A stretch of DNA of 64,000 nt from Anas platyrhynchos (taxonomy: Eukaryota; Chordata; Aves; Anseriformes; Anatidae): contig NC_092603.1 of assembly GCF_047663525.1 (NCBI RefSeq), forward strand, positions 1,818,001 through 1,882,000. The letters run 5' to 3'. Each line of letters begins with the position of its first letter. Position 1 is the first letter of the stretch. Shown here piece by piece: positions 61,381 through 64,000 of this stretch. The notes beneath the pieces were generated by a model. It did no database searches, was not told the DNA's origin, and worked only from the letters and a program-made list of their open reading frames with translations. The position numbers and the translations under genes are program-made.

Positions 61381-63125
61381 GTTACAAGAGATGAGGAAAA
61401 GGCGGAGGTGCTCAATGCCTTCTTTGCCTCAGTCTTTAGCGGCAAAACCGGTTGCTCTCCGGATACCCAGTACCCAGAACTGGTGGAAGGGGACGGGGAG
61501 CAGGATGTGGCCCTCACCATCCACGAAGAACTGGTTGGTGACCTGCTACGGCACTTGGATGTCCACAAATCGATGGGGCCGGACGGGATCCACCCAAGGG
61601 TACTGAGAGAACTGGCAGAGGAGCTGGCCAAGCCCCTATCAATCATTTATCAGCAGTCCTGGCTATCGGGGGAGGTCCCAGCTGACTGGCGACTAGCAAA
61701 TGTGACGCCCATCTACAAGAAGGGCCGGAGGGCAGAGCCGGGGAACTACAGGCCGGTCAGTTTGACCTCAGTACCAGGGAAGCTCATGGAGCAGATCCTC
61801 TTGGGAGTCATCATGCGGCACTTGAAGGGCAAGCAGGCGATCAGGCCCAGCCAGCATGGGTTTATGGAAGGCAGGTCCTGCTTGACGAACCTGATCTCCT
61901 TCTACGACAAAGTGACGCGCTGGGTGGATGAGGGAAAGGCTGTGGATGTGGTCTACCTTGACTTCAGCAAGGCTTTTGACACCGTCTCCCACAGCATTCT
62001 CCTCAAGAAACTGGCTGCTCTTGGCTTGGACTGGCGCACGCTTCCTTGGGTTAGAAACTGGCTGGATAGCCGGGCCCAAAGAGTTGTGGTAAATGGAGCC
62101 AAGTCCAGTTGGAGGCCAGTCACTAGTGGCGTCCCCCAGGGCTCGGTGCTGGGGCCGGTCCTCTTCAACATCTTCATCAATGATCTGGATGACGGCATTG
62201 AGTGCACCCTCAGTAAGTTTGCAGATGACACCAAGCTAGGTGCGTGTGTCGATCTGCTCGAGGGTAGGAAGGCTCTGCAGGAGGATCTGGATAGGCTGCA
62301 CCGATGGGCTGAGGTCAACTGTATGAAGTTCAACAAGGCCAAGTGCCGGGTCCTGCACCTGGGGCACAATAACCCCAAGCAGAACTACAGGCTGGGTGAG
62401 GAATGGTTGGAGAGCTGCCAGGCAGAGAAGGACCTGGGAGTGATGGTGGACAGTCGGCTGAATATGAGCCAGCAGTGTGCTCAGGTGGCCAAGAAGGCCA
62501 ATGGCATCCTGGCTTGTATCAGAAACACTGTGACCAGCAGGGCTAGGGAGGTGATCGTCCCCCTGTACTCGGCTCTGGTGAGGCCGCACCTCGAGTACTG
62601 TGTTCAGTTTTGGGCCCCTCGCTACAAGAAGGACATCGAGGTGCTTGAGCGGGTCCAGAGAAGGGCGACGAAGCTGGTGAGGGGCCTGGAGAGCAAGTCC
62701 TATGAGGAGCGGCTGAAGGAGCTGGGCTTGTTCAGCCTAGAGAAGAGGAGGCTCAGGGGTGACCTTATTGCTCTGTATAAGTACATTAAAGGAAGCTGTA
62801 GCGAGGTGGGGGTTGGCCTGTTCTCCCATGTGCCTGGTGACAGGACGAGGGGGAATGGGCTAAAGTTACGCCAGGGGAGTTTTAGGTTAGATGTTAGGAA
62901 GAATTTCTTTACTGAAAGGGTTGTTAGGTACTGGAACGGGCTGCCCAGGGAGGTGGTGGAGTCACCATCCCTGGAAGTCTTCAAAAGACGTTTAGATGTA
63001 GAGCTTAGGGATATGGTTTAGTGGGGACTGTTAGCATTAGGTCAGAGGTTGGACTCGATGATCTTGAGGTCTCTTCCAACCTAGAAATTCTGTGTCTGTG
63101 TCTGTGTCTGTGTCTGTATCTCTGT
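61381..63125 (+). mobile_element. Younger CR1 LINE with open reverse transcriptase frame
   Basis: 5'-truncated sense CR1 nested in unit B. From 61381 to TAG 63019 a single open frame of about 546 codons covers the reverse transcriptase and C-terminal part: [62 protein letters not shown], catalytic FADDTK and [15 protein letters not shown]. The endonuclease is missing, so it is not autonomous. The tail after 63021 ends in GATCTTGAGGTCTCTTCCAAC and a (TGTGTC)n run at 63093-63115. Confidence 0.92.
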
Positions 63126-63450
63126 GAAGTCGATGACCCTGTCTGACCATCCCCATCAAGTAACAGACCAATGCTTTCTCTCATCCTACTTTCACTTTTT
63201 AGAGAGTTTAAATTAAAAAAAAAAATAAAAAAATAAAAAGCATTTTATTTCCCCTCGCAATACTGTCCAGCTTCAACTCAAATTGAGCTTTGGCCATATG
63301 AATTTTCTCCCTACAAAGGCGAACAGTACCTCTGCAGTCCTTCCATAGTGCCTGACTTCCCTTCTAGCAAACAGGAACTTTCCTTATCCACTGAAGCTCT
63401 TGAATAAGGTCCCTGCCCATCTGAGCCAACCTTCTGCCATGCCTGCTTTA
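63126..63450 (-). mobile_element. Continuation of antisense CR1 (unit B)
   Basis: AAGTCGATGACCCTG and TAACAGACCAATGCTTTCTC match 52857-52910. An A-rich run lies at 63213-63240. It continues with linker-region sequence to about 63440. Confidence 0.8.
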
Positions 63451-63639
63451 ATGGAGCTGGGATCAGGGCTGGCACTTTGCCTTCAGCACCCTGGGCAAAG
63501 GGTGGCAGCTCTGGGCTCGGCACCCAGCTGAGCCCCATTCCCTGTAGCCTCCGATCCTGCTCAACTCTTCATTGCTATCTCTCCCCATTTTCCCATTGCT
63601 CACAGTTTGATTCCTCTTTGCATGCATGGAGACGAACGA

Positions 63640-63957
63640 ACATAGCCAGTGGCTTTCCCTGGAGGTCTGGAGAGGCCCCCACTGGGGTCAAGCACCTCAT
63701 GCTTGCTAAAGGCAGTGGACTGGGCACCCAGCTGTGATGGAATGGTGCTGCCAGCCCTGAAGAGCTCCCCAGACATTGCCCCAGGGGCAGAGTTGCTCCA
63801 GGAAGGTTATTGCAGCCAGGAACTGGGCAAAGGTTGGGAAAGTTGGGCGTAACCTTGTACTTTCTGCAGCTCTGCTGGGTGCTGTAAAGGACATCTATCT
63901 TGGCTTGGAAAAAAACACCTGGGGGGCCACCTGCCCCCTGGGGGACCTCTCTCTCAG
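63640..63957 (+). repeat. Upstream module of butyrophilin-like gene 4
   Basis: Near copy of 53380-53696 (CTGGAGGTCTGGAGAGGCCC, TTTCTGCAGCTCTGCTGGGT, GGGACCTCTCTCTCAG). Confidence 0.75.
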
Positions 63958-64000
63958 ATGGGGCTCCCCTGGGGCTGTGGCTGCCCCAGCCTCACTGGCC
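63958..64000 (+). CDS. Butyrophilin/BG-like receptor 4, start of leader exon
   Basis: ATG at 63958 opens MGLPWGCGCPSLTG, which matches the leader of copies 1-3, and the window ends inside the exon. The spacing of start codons in the array (32801, 42798, 53697, 63958) supports a fourth unit. Confidence 0.8.
   Translation, partial: MGLPWGCGCPSLTG

Overview
The window is a stretch of avian MHC (B-type core region) DNA. Vertebrate exon-intron genes, many CR1 LINE fragments, avian LTR elements and a BF-TAP class I layout point to a bird. The abundance of one solo-LTR family (TGTCCTGGTTTCAG start) suggests a non-galliform species; that last point is a weak inference. Exon models below were built by hand from splice consensus, and all complete models stay in frame.

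Layout. (1) 1-10.1 kb: two class I alpha genes on +. The first enters the window in its alpha-1 exon and has lost its last exon; the second is complete (8 exons, 358 codons) with NF-kB, ISRE, X/CRE and Y promoter elements. Between them lie a CR1 fragment and a retroviral remnant whose LTR holds a second, nested solo LTR. (2) 11.1-20.8 kb: TAP2 (-, 9 exons, 700 aa) and TAP1 (+, 11 exons, 660 aa), divergent from a GC-rich 0.9 kb spacer with two ISRE-like sites. TAP1 lacks the extra N-terminal transmembrane domain that TAP2 keeps, and its introns are full of minisatellites. (3) 22.2-22.6 kb: an inverted, broken class I promoter plus start of exon 1, probably a vestige of a class I gene on the other side of TAP. 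(4) 24.0-30.9 kb: a provirus with LTRs that differ at only one visible base and a 4-bp target duplication, inserted into a CR1. Its interior is a mosaic: a short gag start, a second retroviral LTR-end/PBS-like segment, a reading frame in which VLDL-receptor-derived domains run straight into an alpharetrovirus-like Env segment, and a separate broken Env of another type. (5) 32.3-64.0 kb: a tandem array, period about 10-11 kb, of butyrophilin-like genes (IgV, IgC, transmembrane, a variable number of 21-bp heptad exons, PRY-SPRY). Three are complete with 2, 11 and 5 heptad exons; a fourth begins at the window edge. A truncated DM beta gene (DMB, -) sits inside the array at 58.7-59.4 kb.

Function. 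Class I, TAP1 and TAP2 form one antigen-presentation unit: TAP pumps peptides into the ER and the class I molecules present them; both promoters carry interferon-response elements. The butyrophilin-like genes combine heptad-coded tails, as in chicken BG, with the Ig-Ig-TM-B30.2 plan of butyrophilins and the Tvc retrovirus receptor. DMB would edit class II peptides but looks incomplete here. The main points for follow-up are the mosaic provirus with its VLDLR-Env reading frame, the LTR landed exactly on a splice acceptor of the second butyrophilin-like gene, and the inverted class I vestige.
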